DNA of 64,000 nucleotides from Scortum barcoo (taxonomy: Eukaryota; Chordata; Actinopteri; Centrarchiformes; Terapontidae): NCBI GenBank assembly GCA_023238725.1, contig CM041538.1, positions 5,431,880-5,495,879 of the forward strand. Reading direction: 5' to 3'. Position numbers and translations under genes: made by a program. Positions 35,932 through 48,200 of the stretch are shown here, piece by piece. A model generated the notes under the pieces. The model was not told the origin of the DNA. It was given only the letters and a program-made list of their open reading frames with translations, and ran no database searches. Numbering within the stretch: the stretch's first letter is position 1; every line of letters starts with the position of its first letter.

Positions 35932-38900
35932 TAAAAACACGTGATAATAATAACAAAATATTTTCCATCAAAACATTTAATTCATACAAAACATTCAATT
36001 CATAAAGTGAAAAAAAAAATACATCACAATTCATGGGAAAATACAAAGTATGGCAGCTTTGGTTTGTATACAGTGTCAGTCAGTCAGACAACAGGGCAAG
36101 TTCAGTCTGAAAACTGTGCACTGTTTCGCTCCAGCTTCTGGGTTGAATGACATGTTTCCTCGAAACGGTGTGAAAGGTGTGCACTGGGCTTTGAGCTACA
36201 GCTTCACTGTCTGGGTGGGTGTGTCCAGTGCATTGGCCAATCGGGATACACGATGTCTGCTCTGATGAAGGCCTGATGGACTGGAAATGTGTGTTTTTCT
36301 GGTTATTTTTAGGCAACTGGGAGCATTGATTTATTGATTTAAGAGGGTTGGTTAAATTTTAATACATTTTATGCTGGCTTAAGCACGAGTCAGAACAGGT
36401 TGTTTAATATTTCACCAAAACCATAACAATCCTTCAATAACCTTACGCAAAGTGTTTCAGCAGGCTAAAATTAACCACATGCGGCGCACAGGACACAAAC
36501 CCCACTGTCAAGGTCCTTGCGGTGCAACTTTTGTGCAGTATACCACATCAAGACAAACAAATCCCAGGCAGCAATTATGTTTCAAATTATAAGAGAAATA
36601 AGGGATAAAAAAAATAGAAATGGCTAAATGTAATTATTTATCATTATTGTTTTTTAGCTGGTCTTTAACTTCTCTGCCTGGGATATATGATCAAGACTAT
36701 ATCATTTGTTTTGTCATTTAGTCTTTTGTGTGTTGTGTGTTATATTTGCTGCAGTCTTTCATTATATTAATGCTTACATGGGGAAGAAGACTAACTGGAT
36801 TAAATGAAACTAATGAGTGTCCGTCAAACAATATACTAAAAGTGTTCTACATGCACTCCTGTTCCTGTGATTGTATCATGGTGCAATCACAAATTTGTGA
36901 ATAAATCAGGTGAGGGAATCATCATCATCACAAAGCAGTTTGAATGTTTATTGATGATATTCTGCTTTTTGATTTCTCCACCGATGCCGTTTGACACCAA
37001 AATGTTGCCTTTTGTTTACCAAACCAGGTGCAGGCGGCCAAAATGCCAGCTCGTCTTCCTCCATCTCTGCAGCCCACATGAAAGCAATGGCTGAAAAGGT
37101 CATATAAACACAGTGTACTTTTCTCCGGGTTTCCCTTGCGTCAGTAAGCCTGAGCGCTGTGGTCAATAAATCGGAATGACAGCCCGGATCATTGGTTACA
37201 GTCTGCGGGTTCCTACCTCTCTGTTGTTTTATCCCCAGTGTGTCTCTGTCATGCCCGTCTTCATCCGGGCGCTCTACGCAAATATTGATTCCAGCCTTCG
37301 TTAGCTCAGCTGGCAGCCGAGAACACTGATGTTTCACAGGAAGGTTTTGACAGACAGTGACGAAGAGGACACGGCGGAGCTTGGCATTGCCAACAATGAG
37401 CGCCACTTTTTTTTTTCCGTAATATGATATCATGACATGATAAAAATACAGCTGCAGACGTTGGGATTAAAAGATTAGATTATCAGTCAAGCAATGCAAA
37501 CATGCCAGTTTTCATTTAAGGATTTTCTTTTTTTCTTTACCTCTCATTTTCACACAGACACGCACATGCATTTTTTTTTTTTTTAACATTTCCACCTTTA
37601 TTTCTTTCTCTTGTGGAAACAGCCTCTGTGGACACAGAAGTAGCACGTTTAGCTTCACAAAGGCGTTGAAGGATGCAGGCAGGAAAGGTTTCCTCTCCTT
37701 TTAGCTCTCCCTTTTGGGCGTGCTGACATATCGATTGGAGAGCGTTCAAACCTGAGCAAAGGCAAAGACGTCTGTGTCCGTTCAACTCGTCATGTACCCC
37801 GGTTCCCATGGCAACCTCAGGCCGTGCGTGCTCCTGTCTCCAAGCAGCCTGCAGGTTTCCATCAGTGCCTGAGGTGTGGTAATGTGGTTTGGTTTCTCTC
37901 CGTCCGTCCATCCTTCTCCCTCTGTCTCTGTTGCCTCCCAAAAAAAAAAAGCAGAGTGAGGACCCAACAGAGAAAAAAACTGCAGTCACGATTTGTCTCT
38001 TTTGATTGTTTGCCTCCACACTTTTTATGTTAGGAGAACAAATACGTTGTTGTGGGGTTGGGGGGTTTGCGCAGTGTGACACGACTGACTGTACATCATT
38101 TCAGCATTTGGGCCATGCCTCTTTTCCACCTCGCTGCAGTTTTGCCCGTGTTCAAAGCATTTTTTTCTCTCTTTCTGCTGGTCAAGCACAAAACAGTTTG
38201 TGACAATATTAGTTTCCGCGCGGAGCTGCTCAGAGAATGAATAGCTTGCTGGTATTCTGCATCGGTTCTGTCAGTAAGAGCTGAATTCACATTTTGGCTA
38301 CATTTGTCATGAATGTGCTCTCAGGAACACGAGATAATGGACAACAAAGGAGCACCCCCATTATTCCACCGCAACCCCACGCAAAACAACATCAAGTTAA
38401 TGTGACGTGACTGAACAACTTTGGTTCCTGTTATTGGTGGGTGTAATTAACTCATCTCACCTGGGGGTGCGGGCCCCCGTGAATTAATCACAAGACATCA
38501 TGGTGCCATGATGCATTTGTTGCCATGGCAGAGCAGAGCTGCGGAGGCCTCAAGCTGAAAGCAATAAACTGTGACTATTTATTGGTTTATTCTGTATTTT
38601 GATGTGCAGTACTTCTGAAACATTATTTGGTTGGGAGCAAAGCTAAAGGATATTCAGTTTGGACTATACAGAAAGCCAGAAAACACTCAAGCATGCCAAG
38701 CTACACCACCAATTTTTGCCTGGCTTTGAAATCGATACGCGCCCCCAACACAGCTACACACATAGCCCCAAAGGTTTGCCTCACACTTTCCTCGTAAAAG
38801 ATTTCCAGCACATTGGTGAGTGCGGTATAAAAGAAAATGGATTGGAGCACAGTCTGGGTCATCTTTTTCTGAGCACAAAAACACACACAGGTGCTTTTAG

Positions 38901-40789
38901 GAAAGGGCAATGTTTTTACGTGGATACAATAAAATGTCTGTCATCTTTGGAAATGGAAATGCTGTAGAAATTCATGAAAAAGGGAGGTCAGTGCAACAAT
39001 GGAATAGCACAGTCGTAAAAATGGTACTTTTATCATTTCACTACAATTAAAGTTGGCAGCACAATGAAAATACAGTTTAAAAAAAAAACACAGGCTCTGT
39101 ATGGTTGCATGTATATGTGTATTACTTTCTCTCTCTGTACTATACTGCATTTTCGTTATCATTAATCTTACTTGACGCTTATAAAACTGGAAATCTGGTA
39201 CAGTAAATCACAAACGTGAACGTAATAGGAGCGCTTTGACGATACTTTACCAAATGTTGTTAGTGGTATAAGAGAGAGGCAAGAGATGTGATGGCGGTGA
39301 GTCCTGCTTTCTGTGGACAGACTTCTCCCTCCCTGCTGTGTCGGAGAAAGTTTGTATTCACTTTGAAGTTTTTATTTATTGCTCCCTGTGAGTGAGAATT
39401 TCTTTTTTGCTCCACATCCATCAACTGAATTTTACAAATGTACTTGAAAGACTGGACTGAGTTACCCATCATACAACAGTGAGATTTAGCTTTTTTATAT
39501 ACTGTACAGTCATCACTGTACGTAACATTTCATATATTAGGTCTTGCTTTGCTATTTACACTTGAAATTGGCTTTACAGTCTCGTATTTGATGTGCCACA
39601 GACCCCACTATGGCAAGTTTAGAAATAATCAGCCAATTATTTTCCTTCAAATATATTTGTTTCATTTTTCTTCCAACTGTATGAAAAAGGTCTTGGAGTT
39701 AAAGTTATAACCCTTTCCTTGCACATTTTCAGATGATGACAATATACATGAATTACCTTAATACAGCATTGTTAAATTAAATAAGAATGTATTGATTTTA
39801 TTCACATTTTATTTGTGTGTGTGAGTGTGTATGTGTGTGTGTTTTCTTTTTCAAAAAAGCCATTTACAAATAAAGAAATTATCCTTGACTTGACTCGATC
39901 ATTTGCCCACCTGTCAAATGCAGGCAGAACTGGGCAGTGGTGTGTACCACAGTCACTCTTACTGGTCACTTTGGTGAGTGGCCAACACACACATACATGT
40001 GAACGACCCTTCGCCACTTTAAGTAATCCAATCCAGTCATCAGTGAAGCATCTGCCATGCAAGAGAGCCAATTAAAAAAAAAAGCAGAAAATAAAATAGA
40101 ATGATCAGACAAAATTAATTTGGTCTCAGAGATTTCTTTTACCTTGTATTTTTTTCTGCTGTTGTTAATACATATTTAAATAGATAGTTTTTTTTCTGTT
40201 AATTTGCTATCTTTTCAATTAATGTTCCCTACCCCTGCACCACTTTTATTATACACCTAAGAAGCTACCTGTTTAAAGTCTTTGTTTTAATCATGTTTTC
40301 ATACAAAACACTTTTTTATGTAATCTTGATCTGAATGTTTACAGTGGTCATTTACATTTAAAAAGGATTGTAAATGTAGTTCTTTGAGTAAAGTGTAGCA
40401 CGCCATAGTTAAGTTTAATCAAATAAACAAAACAAACAAATATGTGACTGGTGAAAATGCTGAGTGGCTAGTAACTTTGGAAAATCACTAACCACAGTGG
40501 CTGCTGAGCAGAAAAGTTCGTGTCAAGCCCTGCACACTGATGTTTGGGGACTATTAGACCTCTGTTAGAGAGGTCTAACTTCAAGCTGTTGACTCCGAGA
40601 ACAAAAAGAAGTGATCCATCATTTTCTGCTGCAGATTTCTAAAACATGTCATTAGTTCAAAATCTTGCTTATAAGCAATTCTCATTAAAAACATCTAAAA
40701 AAAAAAAAGTATCAAGCTGCTAAATCAATGCTAATTATGTTAGCATTGATGAGCATTGGCTGTGTATATAAATACTGTTTCTTTCTTTT
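35932..40789. other. non-coding stretch with chance frames
   Basis: Minus-strand frames of 161 codons (36948-37433) and 181 codons (37537-38082) are the longest here. Both are featureless, and the second translates a poly-T tract (37571-37584). A (GT) microsatellite lies at 39814-39842. A near-palindrome CATCATGG-TG-CCATGATG lies at about 38498-38515. No mobile element recognised. Confidence 0.45.
39814..39842. repeat. (GT)n microsatellite, interrupted
   Basis: TGTGTGTGTGAGTGTGTATG followed by more TG units. Confidence 0.9.
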
Positions 40790-40999
40790 TCTCTTATTAT
40801 TATTTACTATTTATTGTAGATGTTGTTTTTTGTGTTTTTGTGTTTATTTTGTCTCTATTATTTAATGTCTCTTTTAAATTGTTGTTTGAGCTGCTGTAAC
40901 TGTGAAATTTCCCCACTGTGGGATCAATAAAGGATCTTATCTTATCTTATCTTATCTTATCTTATCTTATCTTTTCTTATCTTATCTTATCTTATCTTA
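40790..40999 (+). mobile_element. LINE 3' end with (CTTAT)n tail
   Basis: The sequence TGTGAAATTTCCCCACTGTG followed by GGATCAATAAAGGAT is the conserved 3' end of fish L2/CR1-like LINEs, which finish in short tandem repeats used as the insertion tail. Here the tail is about 13 CTTAT units (40936-40999) with one CTTTT variant. The T-rich sequence upstream is the 3' UTR; its 5' limit is uncertain because of 5' truncation. No ORF2 codons are recognisable in this copy. Confidence 0.7.
40936..40999 (+). repeat. (CTTAT)n tandem repeat
   Basis: About 13 pentanucleotide units with one substitution near 40971; tail of the LINE 3' end. Confidence 0.95.
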
Positions 41000-41205
41000 A
41001 CTAATTATGTTCTTTGACATGTTAAAGAGGGAACCCAGACCCCGAGCAGAGTTGGTTATCTATATATAGTTAATTATCACGATTTGTTACTGTGTCTATG
41101 CTCAAAATACATTGTCAGTTACTTTTTAAATGACCTTTTTGTCCTCCATTCTGATTTATTGTGGGGTGTGTGGTCATTTATTTTAAAGTTAGTGAAGTAT
41201 CTCTG

Positions 41206-41358
41206 TTGATGTGTGGCAGCTCTTTCCTGCCACCCTGCCTGGTTTTACAGTCATCAGCATTTAAAGACCAGCTCCCAGTCTGGGTCCGAGAGGCAGACAC
41301 AGTGTCAGTGTTTAAGAATAGACTTAAAACCTTCCTTTTTGATAAAGCTTATAGTTAG
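41206..41358 (+). pseudogene. LINE ORF2 C-terminal fragment
   Basis: The last 50 or so codons before TAG (41356-41358) include VWVREA and DTVSVFKNRLKTFLF, the terminal motif of fish L2-like LINE ORF2 proteins downstream of the reverse transcriptase. The endonuclease and reverse transcriptase domains are absent because the copy is 5' truncated. An ATG at 41161 lies in frame but belongs to flanking or degraded sequence, so it is not a real start. Confidence 0.7.
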
Positions 41359-41442
41359 GGTGGGCACAGGCTTGCCCTTAGTTATGCTGCTATAGGCTTA
41401 GACTGCCGGGGGGCTCCCATGATGCATCGGGCACCTCTCCTT

Positions 41443-41517
41443 CTTCCTCTGTCTCTGCTTCCTCTGTCTCTACTTCCTCTTTCTCTGCTTCCTCTTTCTC
41501 TGCTTCCTCTTCCTCTG
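41443..41517. repeat. 15-bp minisatellite, five units
   Basis: Five copies of CTTCCTCTGTCTCTG with small changes (GTCTCTG/TTCTCTG/TCCTCTG), plus a partial sixth. Because 15 is a multiple of three it stays open in frame and gives a false LLPLS repeat protein at 41419-41601. Confidence 0.95.
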
Positions 41518-41569
41518 CTTCCTTTACTCATTATTATGGTAGTAGTGCAAACTGGAGTCACTTTTAGAA

Positions 41570-41644
41570 ACTGGTTAAAGTGGCTAAACTGGTTAAAGTA
41601 GTTAAATTGGTTAAATTGGTTAAAGTGTCAAAGTGGTTAAAGTG
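41570..41644. repeat. imperfect TGGTTAAAG tandem repeat
   Basis: About eight units of 9-10 bp varying around TGGTTAAAG, inside the LINE 3' UTR. Confidence 0.85.
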
Positions 41645-42218
41645 AACACACTGATGTCCTGTAAAGTGCATGTTACTGCCGGAGCCCCGGTCCTCTTTGT
41701 TCTCTCCAGTCTTGCAGGTTCCTCACTGATTCTGGTTGTGGTCCATCTGTCTGAGGTTCACTGGCCTGGTGGGGACATGATCTGTGTCTGTGTTGTGGAG
41801 AGAAGGTCGAGTGGCCCAGAGCTCCATATGAGGACATCTAGAGATGCACCTGGACTCACAGGACTCATTTCCATTACCTGTGATACCTTCACACATGGAC
41901 TAAACCCATGAACTCAGTATAGCTACAGTTTATTACGACCCATGTTTAACTTCATATATGATTGATGATGATGTTCTCCTGTACATGTGGCATCTATTGC
42001 ACGTCTGTCCGTCCCAGGGAGAGGGATCCCTCATCTGTGGCTCTTCCTCAGGTTTCTTCTTTTTCCCATAAAGGGTTTTTTGAAGTTTTTCCTGACTCCG
42101 GTTCGAGGGTCTAAGGACAGAGGGTGTCGACAACTGTGCAGATTGTAAAGCCCTCCGAGGCAAACAATGTTTGTTGATTTTGGGCTCTAAATAAATAAAT
42201 TTGATTTGATTGATTTGA

Positions 42219-45200
42219 AGATGAGCCGCTTTAGACCTCACACTGAAGCTCGCACTGTGAAATACGACAGAATTTACTATACATCGAAGAGAAGGTAAAT
42301 TCTGCCAAGCTCAACGTTCAGCGTCGGAAAACAGTGCTGACAAGTTTCAATTTCAACCTTTGCCTCAGCTTCCTTTGATCCAGTAAACAACATCGGGTGT
42401 CAGATTGTCCCATTACCACTCTCTGAGCGTGAATGAGACCCGCTTTATTACTTACACAAGTGCCTGCTGAAGAGTTGTGGGTGACTAAACTGTGAAAGGC
42501 CAGCGTTGACTTCTTTTCAGATCTGTATGCTTGCCTGCCTTTTGCTTTTCTTTGAAAGGAGGGAGGTTATCTTTAGTATCCAGTGTTTGTGTACTCGCAT
42601 TCAGCACCTTTTCTCTGCCAGATAATGACATGCTCAATTATTCCTGCAGATTTATCTGCTGAGGAGAAATGTGATAGCTTTTGCAGGTATTGATTTTATT
42701 GGATTCCTAAAAATTGCATGGAGATAAATGTCAATACAAGCATATCGCATGACCAAAGTGGCGTCCGTTAATACCCCTAACTAAAGCAAATGAATGAGAA
42801 ATTACAGCTTTGAGACAGAAATTGACCATGACATCAATATTTCAATTTTGCAACTCTTAATGCAAATCACAGTGGTTCTTGGTTTAAAAATAAACTGAAT
42901 GGAGCAGCTACGTTAGACTCTGCGTGCACCCGGCACTGAAATAAGTAGTTCCAATCAGAGGGTGGGCCATCTGCCATGTTACGTGGACTCCAGCTGCTTG
43001 GGACCCAAGGTTCCCCTATACTTACTCTTTCAGTGGTGACGTTGAGCTCCCACCATGAGCCATCCTGGAAGACAACATAAAGACAGCATAAAGTAAACAT
43101 CACTCCAGCCAGTCAATCAGCCTGTTCTCCCCCGTCCAATCAATTGAGTGCTCGCCTTCAGAGGCCTGAAAATAGATTGAGGCTCGCTTTGTGTGGCACA
43201 ACGGATGAGAGTGCACTTAACTACAGGGAGAAAATGGGTAGCGTTTCCATCCTCGTCTCTGCAAATGTACATCAAGAGGGGTATATTCAGTTTTGGTAAC
43301 ATTTGACCAGCGTAGTATGCTTTTAGAGCCCATTCCCCTGCCCTCTCTCTCGCTTAACTTCCCTGCACCGTGCTTGGAAAATCACGGCGTAAATGTTTCC
43401 ACATATCTGAATCACAAGTTGCAATCACAAAGACTAATATTAGGGAGGCATGCCTAAATGTGAAAATATACCCCAGCCTACAACACATTAAAGTGATACT
43501 TCATCCAAAATCTAACCTACCAGAAATAAAATTTTAGACCGTGGGCTTGAAAAGGGACTGTGAAAGTTGGTGATTTTCTCTTTTATATCAAGCAGCCTGA
43601 AATGCTAGGTTACAATCAGTTTCAAAGGCGGCCCATGCGTACATTTCCCCAACACTCGACCTAAACGAAATCTGTCTTTTCCTCAAAGGCTGTTGTGACA
43701 CTGTCAGGTTGGGGGCGGACGGTTGAGTAAGCAAAGTGTGCAACTTAAACACCGTAGACATAGTCATGCAAGCTGATTGGATGATCAAACTTCTATCACA
43801 GCATAGAAAACTAAATTCAGGTCTCCTTGGGCCACTTAATATTGTTGCCCAGCTGTCCCTTTCATCTTTGTTGCTTGTGCTCACTGCTTACTGGGTAACT
43901 AATTTGCATTTCCTGATTTCTTATAGGTTCTCTTTACACTGTGGTTAAAGTAGACATGTACCATAAGTTACTTCCCCAATTTGTAAAAGTAGTCCAAGTG
44001 ACTCCCATGTACATTTATTTATGTGCTGCCCACAGAACCAGATGTCAAGCTTAATTGGGGATCTTGATTTGCCTAAACTTAATAACAGATTAACTATAGA
44101 GAAGGCAGAAATCAGAAAAACACCAATTTTATTTACTTTTGGAACAATCAAATGGGCTGAATTAGAAGCCCATTGTAATGGATCTTAATATGAAGTGACC
44201 ACATCATCTCTTTTCTAGGAAATGACTTTTAATTGCCACCTTTCAAACCTCCAGAGGTTCAAAGCGATTTGCCTTTACTCCATCATTAGAAAGGTGTAAC
44301 ATAAAAAGGCAACTATGAATTCTGAGTATTAGTGTCATAGTAGAAACTCACAGCTTGGCATTTTAGGTTCACTGATGGCTGCCTTAGAGATTAGCTACAT
44401 CAGTAAACCTTAATGCCAAACAGGTACAACCCAACACCATGAAATGGGATCATAGGAGATAAAAACTGCACACACAACAGTCACGTCCTCAACTAGAAGG
44501 ACATGTTTGTGAAATACTGAAAGTACTGAGTTAATTCATTCCTCTCACTGCAAACCAATGGGAAATACAACATTAGCTTCATTCCAAGTGTAAGTCATTG
44601 TTACTCAAATTTGTCTTTCAGGTCTTAGTATGTAAGTTGGCCATTTCCAGAGCCCCTGTAATGAAATCTTGGTGACTCTATCCTGTGCCTTAAGTTCTCT
44701 GCCCACACCTCACTATTATGTGTCAGGGTAGGAGCAAAGTTTCAAAGTAAGAATCTTTGTTTTATAGCTCAACTCTCTGCTCAGCACCTTGGTCTCATAT
44801 GAAACTTGCAATAAGGCCTCAGTTTGCTTCAGACAAAGTGCTTATTGGATCGTTGAACAGCGTCTGAAACCCTCTCCTCCCACACCTTTCCTGCAGAGAT
44901 CAGGCAGGCTGCATATAACAACTTTTATGATACCAGAGCCAACAATCAAGCACGGAGGTGAGAAAGTAGGCTTTGAACTTCTCGCTCAAGGTTTTTTTGT
45001 CTTTCTTCATACAGTTATTTTCATCACGTCCTGTATGTTCAACTCCATGGATGCCTACAAGGAGAGACATCATGTGTGCATCATTTGTGTCTTATTTGAG
45101 CAATTTGTGATTCTGTCCATTTAATGTAGCTGTTTGGAGCAGTTATAATAGCTTTTGCCATTAGATGTGTTTGAATGACACTTTGTAATAACTCTTTTGT

Positions 45201-48200
45201 TCCAAATTTTGCAATGCTCCTAACCAAGGCTCAATCTCACAATCCTTTTTACCATCAATTATGAATAAGACCCTAAACTCAACTTGACAGTCACTTCCCC
45301 CTAACACTGCAGTGTACCTTTTTTATGGAAATGCATTTTTCAGGAAGCATGTTTTGAGTTCCTTATTAATTGATCTCAGTCATGTCATGCTGTGCTGTGG
45401 ACTACTAATGCTAGGTCAAGGTCCATGCCAAACAGAACAAGATCATCCTAACATCACTACCAAACAGTTGGGTTGAGGATATGAGATGTTTGAGTAACTG
45501 AAACTTTCACTACATTTTGTGTCTAATCAACAGCAGATGGGAGGAATCATGAAATCCCCACACTAGTAATATATACACAAGGTCTGAAAGGGTGTGAAAG
45601 ACACAGTTTCTGATTAATTACAATTCTGAAATGCCCGTGGATGTGATATGAAAATTTGCATGCAACCCCCCCCAACAATTTTTCTTACTAAATAGGTGCA
45701 AATTATTTTCAGTCCTGTTTGCCATCTGCTCTGTGAATGTTCAGAAACACAGCCATCATTTCAAGGAGCTAAGAACATCCAGGATAATGTATTAGAAAAA
45801 GATAAGACCCTATCTTGCACAGTTGATTGATATTATCTCCATTGCACCAAGTCATGCTCTCCTCAGTTCAATTAGAAAAGCTGTTCAAGTCACCTTCATG
45901 ACAAATTTACACACTTTACACAATGCTGTGAATCAATAGGAACCAAAAATGGATAGAAAGTGGAATGTCAACAGACACATCCAGAGTTCTGGTCCTCTTT
46001 TCCCCTGGTTTCTAATTGGGAGACTCCGCTAATTAAAATAGAGTTCCCAGGCAGTCGATGACGGCCATTGCCGCTGCAGTTCCCCCCTTCAGATGTTCAA
46101 TGAAGAGGAAGGGGTATTAGAGCCATAAGGAATGACACAAAGCTGGCTATTCACACATAATTGCTCACCCAGGGAGGATGCAGTGAGGCTGGTGGCCTGA
46201 CGAACGCCCGAGGTGTCAGTTCCTGTCAAGATGATGAAGCTTTCCAATGCCCCCCGGCCTTGCTCTGAGACCCCAGTGCAGTCCAAATGGGACGTCAATT
46301 TTAACTTTATAAATCCAAAATTGATGAAATATGAGGTGGCTGTAACTTCAGACTAAGCCTTAGTTAGGCTTCCTGTGCAGAGGCCCTTAACTGGGGCTTG
46401 CCTCTGCTGAGCTATGGATGTATTTATAGAGCCAATAAATCTGGGTGTCTCTGGAAAAGGAAGGTTTTGTTTGAAATAATCACCCAATGTTAAGAGGCAT
46501 CTTTTAGAGCTTCATGATTCAGCACACTAAGTCTGTGAAGTGCCACTGTCAATCATGCTGTCAGCCATATGCATGTGCACACTGGAGGTCCTGTTACATT
46601 TAAAGCCCCAAAACATTTCAAAATATAACTACATTGAAATACTAAGGCAGCTTTATAATGACTGTCTGAGTGCATGCTCACAGAGGGGGTATGAACCCTG
46701 TGAATCTGAAGGCAAGATCATGATATCAGCACAAAAAGGCAAGATCCAAAAGATATTGGAAACTGGGCAAGGCAGTTTGTCATTTTATCCCACATTTATC
46801 CCATATTATCCCACACAATCCATGTTTTTCTTGTTCTTTCACCTAGTTTTGGATTTCTGACTTGACTGTTTTGATACCATGGTGGTTGTTGACATCCCTG
46901 ATGTTGCAAGTCTATCTGTGGCCCTTACTGTCAAACCATGTCTGTGCTTTATGCAGGTCACAAAAGACATAATCATAGTCAGTGATTCAGTGTAATGGTA
47001 AGCACTGACTGCAGCTCAAGTTCATCTCAGACCAAGACCAAGTCATCTAATGACCTTATCTGACAGAGTTACAATATCAAACAACATAAACCTCAGCTGG
47101 ATTCACTTAATCTAATCAGTGAATTAATTAGTCTCTAGAATTTGTGTTACTTTTGGTCTTCAAAATCATTAACTGTTGATGAGAAAACAGAAAACTAATA
47201 ACAGCATGTGTTTTAATTCTTGGGCCATCTATTGCAGAGTTTCTTACACATTTTTTTTCATTCTAAATGCTCCATGTTTGTCCGTGTTTGAGTGATTGCT
47301 CATCCCTCTTGGGAACAATAGAGTACTTGGACCTTGTCCAAAGTGCAGTGTTTCATCAATACTTGTGGGATATTATTTAATATTCCACATTAAAGGACTG
47401 AGAGTAGGTGGAAGCACAGAGATGCAAGAAAGAAACTGCCTTGAAATAAAATAATCATAATAAACAAAATTGCACTTTGCCACTCCCAGCAAACAGGGTC
47501 CCTTGACAACTTCCGGTACTGTCTGTGCCTGCCTATACTGCTATATAATGATTTGGTCTACAGTGTAGTAATGCCTTTTGCTTAACTTCCTTTTCTACTG
47601 CCAGCATATGCCATGGTGTCTTTAAATAAACAGGGGGCTGATTACAGTTAGTACATGCTCCTTATTCAGAGCTCTCTGACATACACGTCATTAGAAATAC
47701 CCCAGCTTCCCTCAGGGGTGCATTAAAATTAGAAAAGACAGGAAGATGGACTCGCCAAGCTCAGACATAACCTCGGACGACATGGATTCACATCTGGTAC
47801 AGAGGAAGCCGTCCACATTTCCTCTGGAGGGGGAAAAAGAGAGCGGATTAGAGTTTGAGTGATGTTGGAGCTGTAAGATAAATCAAATCTGACCGGAGGA
47901 GTCACTTGAATAAGGTGACAAATGACCAACCGTGACTGACAGGGCAGTATTTTAATCTCCTTTACTTAATTTATCCCGGACCTGAGCACAACCCTTGGAA
48001 ATCCGTTATTATTGTCACTGCATCGGGCCTGCCTGGGGACAAAAGGATTTAAAGAGTGAAAAGCCTGGAGAAAACATTTATAAAACCGGTGCTGAAGTCA
48101 TACAAGGGGAAACAATGAACAGATGTAATGGTGTAATTGTGCAGCAGGGTCCCTAAAACAGAGTTGTCTCCGGTCATTTAATAGATGAGTGCTGGCCTGA

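Larger units (their letters stand above)
41190..42218 (+). mobile_element. 5'-truncated LINE: ORF2 end, 3' UTR and TTGAT tail
   Basis: The fragment starts inside the last codons of a LINE ORF2 (41206-41358), continues through about 830 bases of 3' UTR, and ends in AATAAATAAATTTGATTTGA at 42189-42218. The 3' UTR includes GCTATAGGCTTAGACTGCCG and CCCATGATGCATCGGGC, which I recognise from common teleost LINE 3' UTRs. Severe 5' truncation is normal for LINE insertions. Family is most likely in the L2/CR1/Rex group; I do not assign a name. Within the 3' UTR are a 15-bp minisatellite and a TGGTTAAAG repeat. Confidence 0.75.

Noticed and set aside
36948..37433. 161-codon minus-strand frame
   Set aside because: No recognisable motif; starts beside a T-run and shows no coding bias I can see.
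37537..38082. 181-codon minus-strand frame
   Set aside because: Includes Lys and Phe runs from poly-T/poly-A tracts, no domain-like segment, no splice support; probably chance.
40936..40999. Regular repeat array, considered as CRISPR or satellite
   Set aside because: Pentanucleotide units without spacers directly after a LINE 3' end; it is the LINE tail.
41419..41601. LLPLS repeat protein
   Set aside because: Product of the 15-bp minisatellite within a LINE 3' UTR, not a gene.
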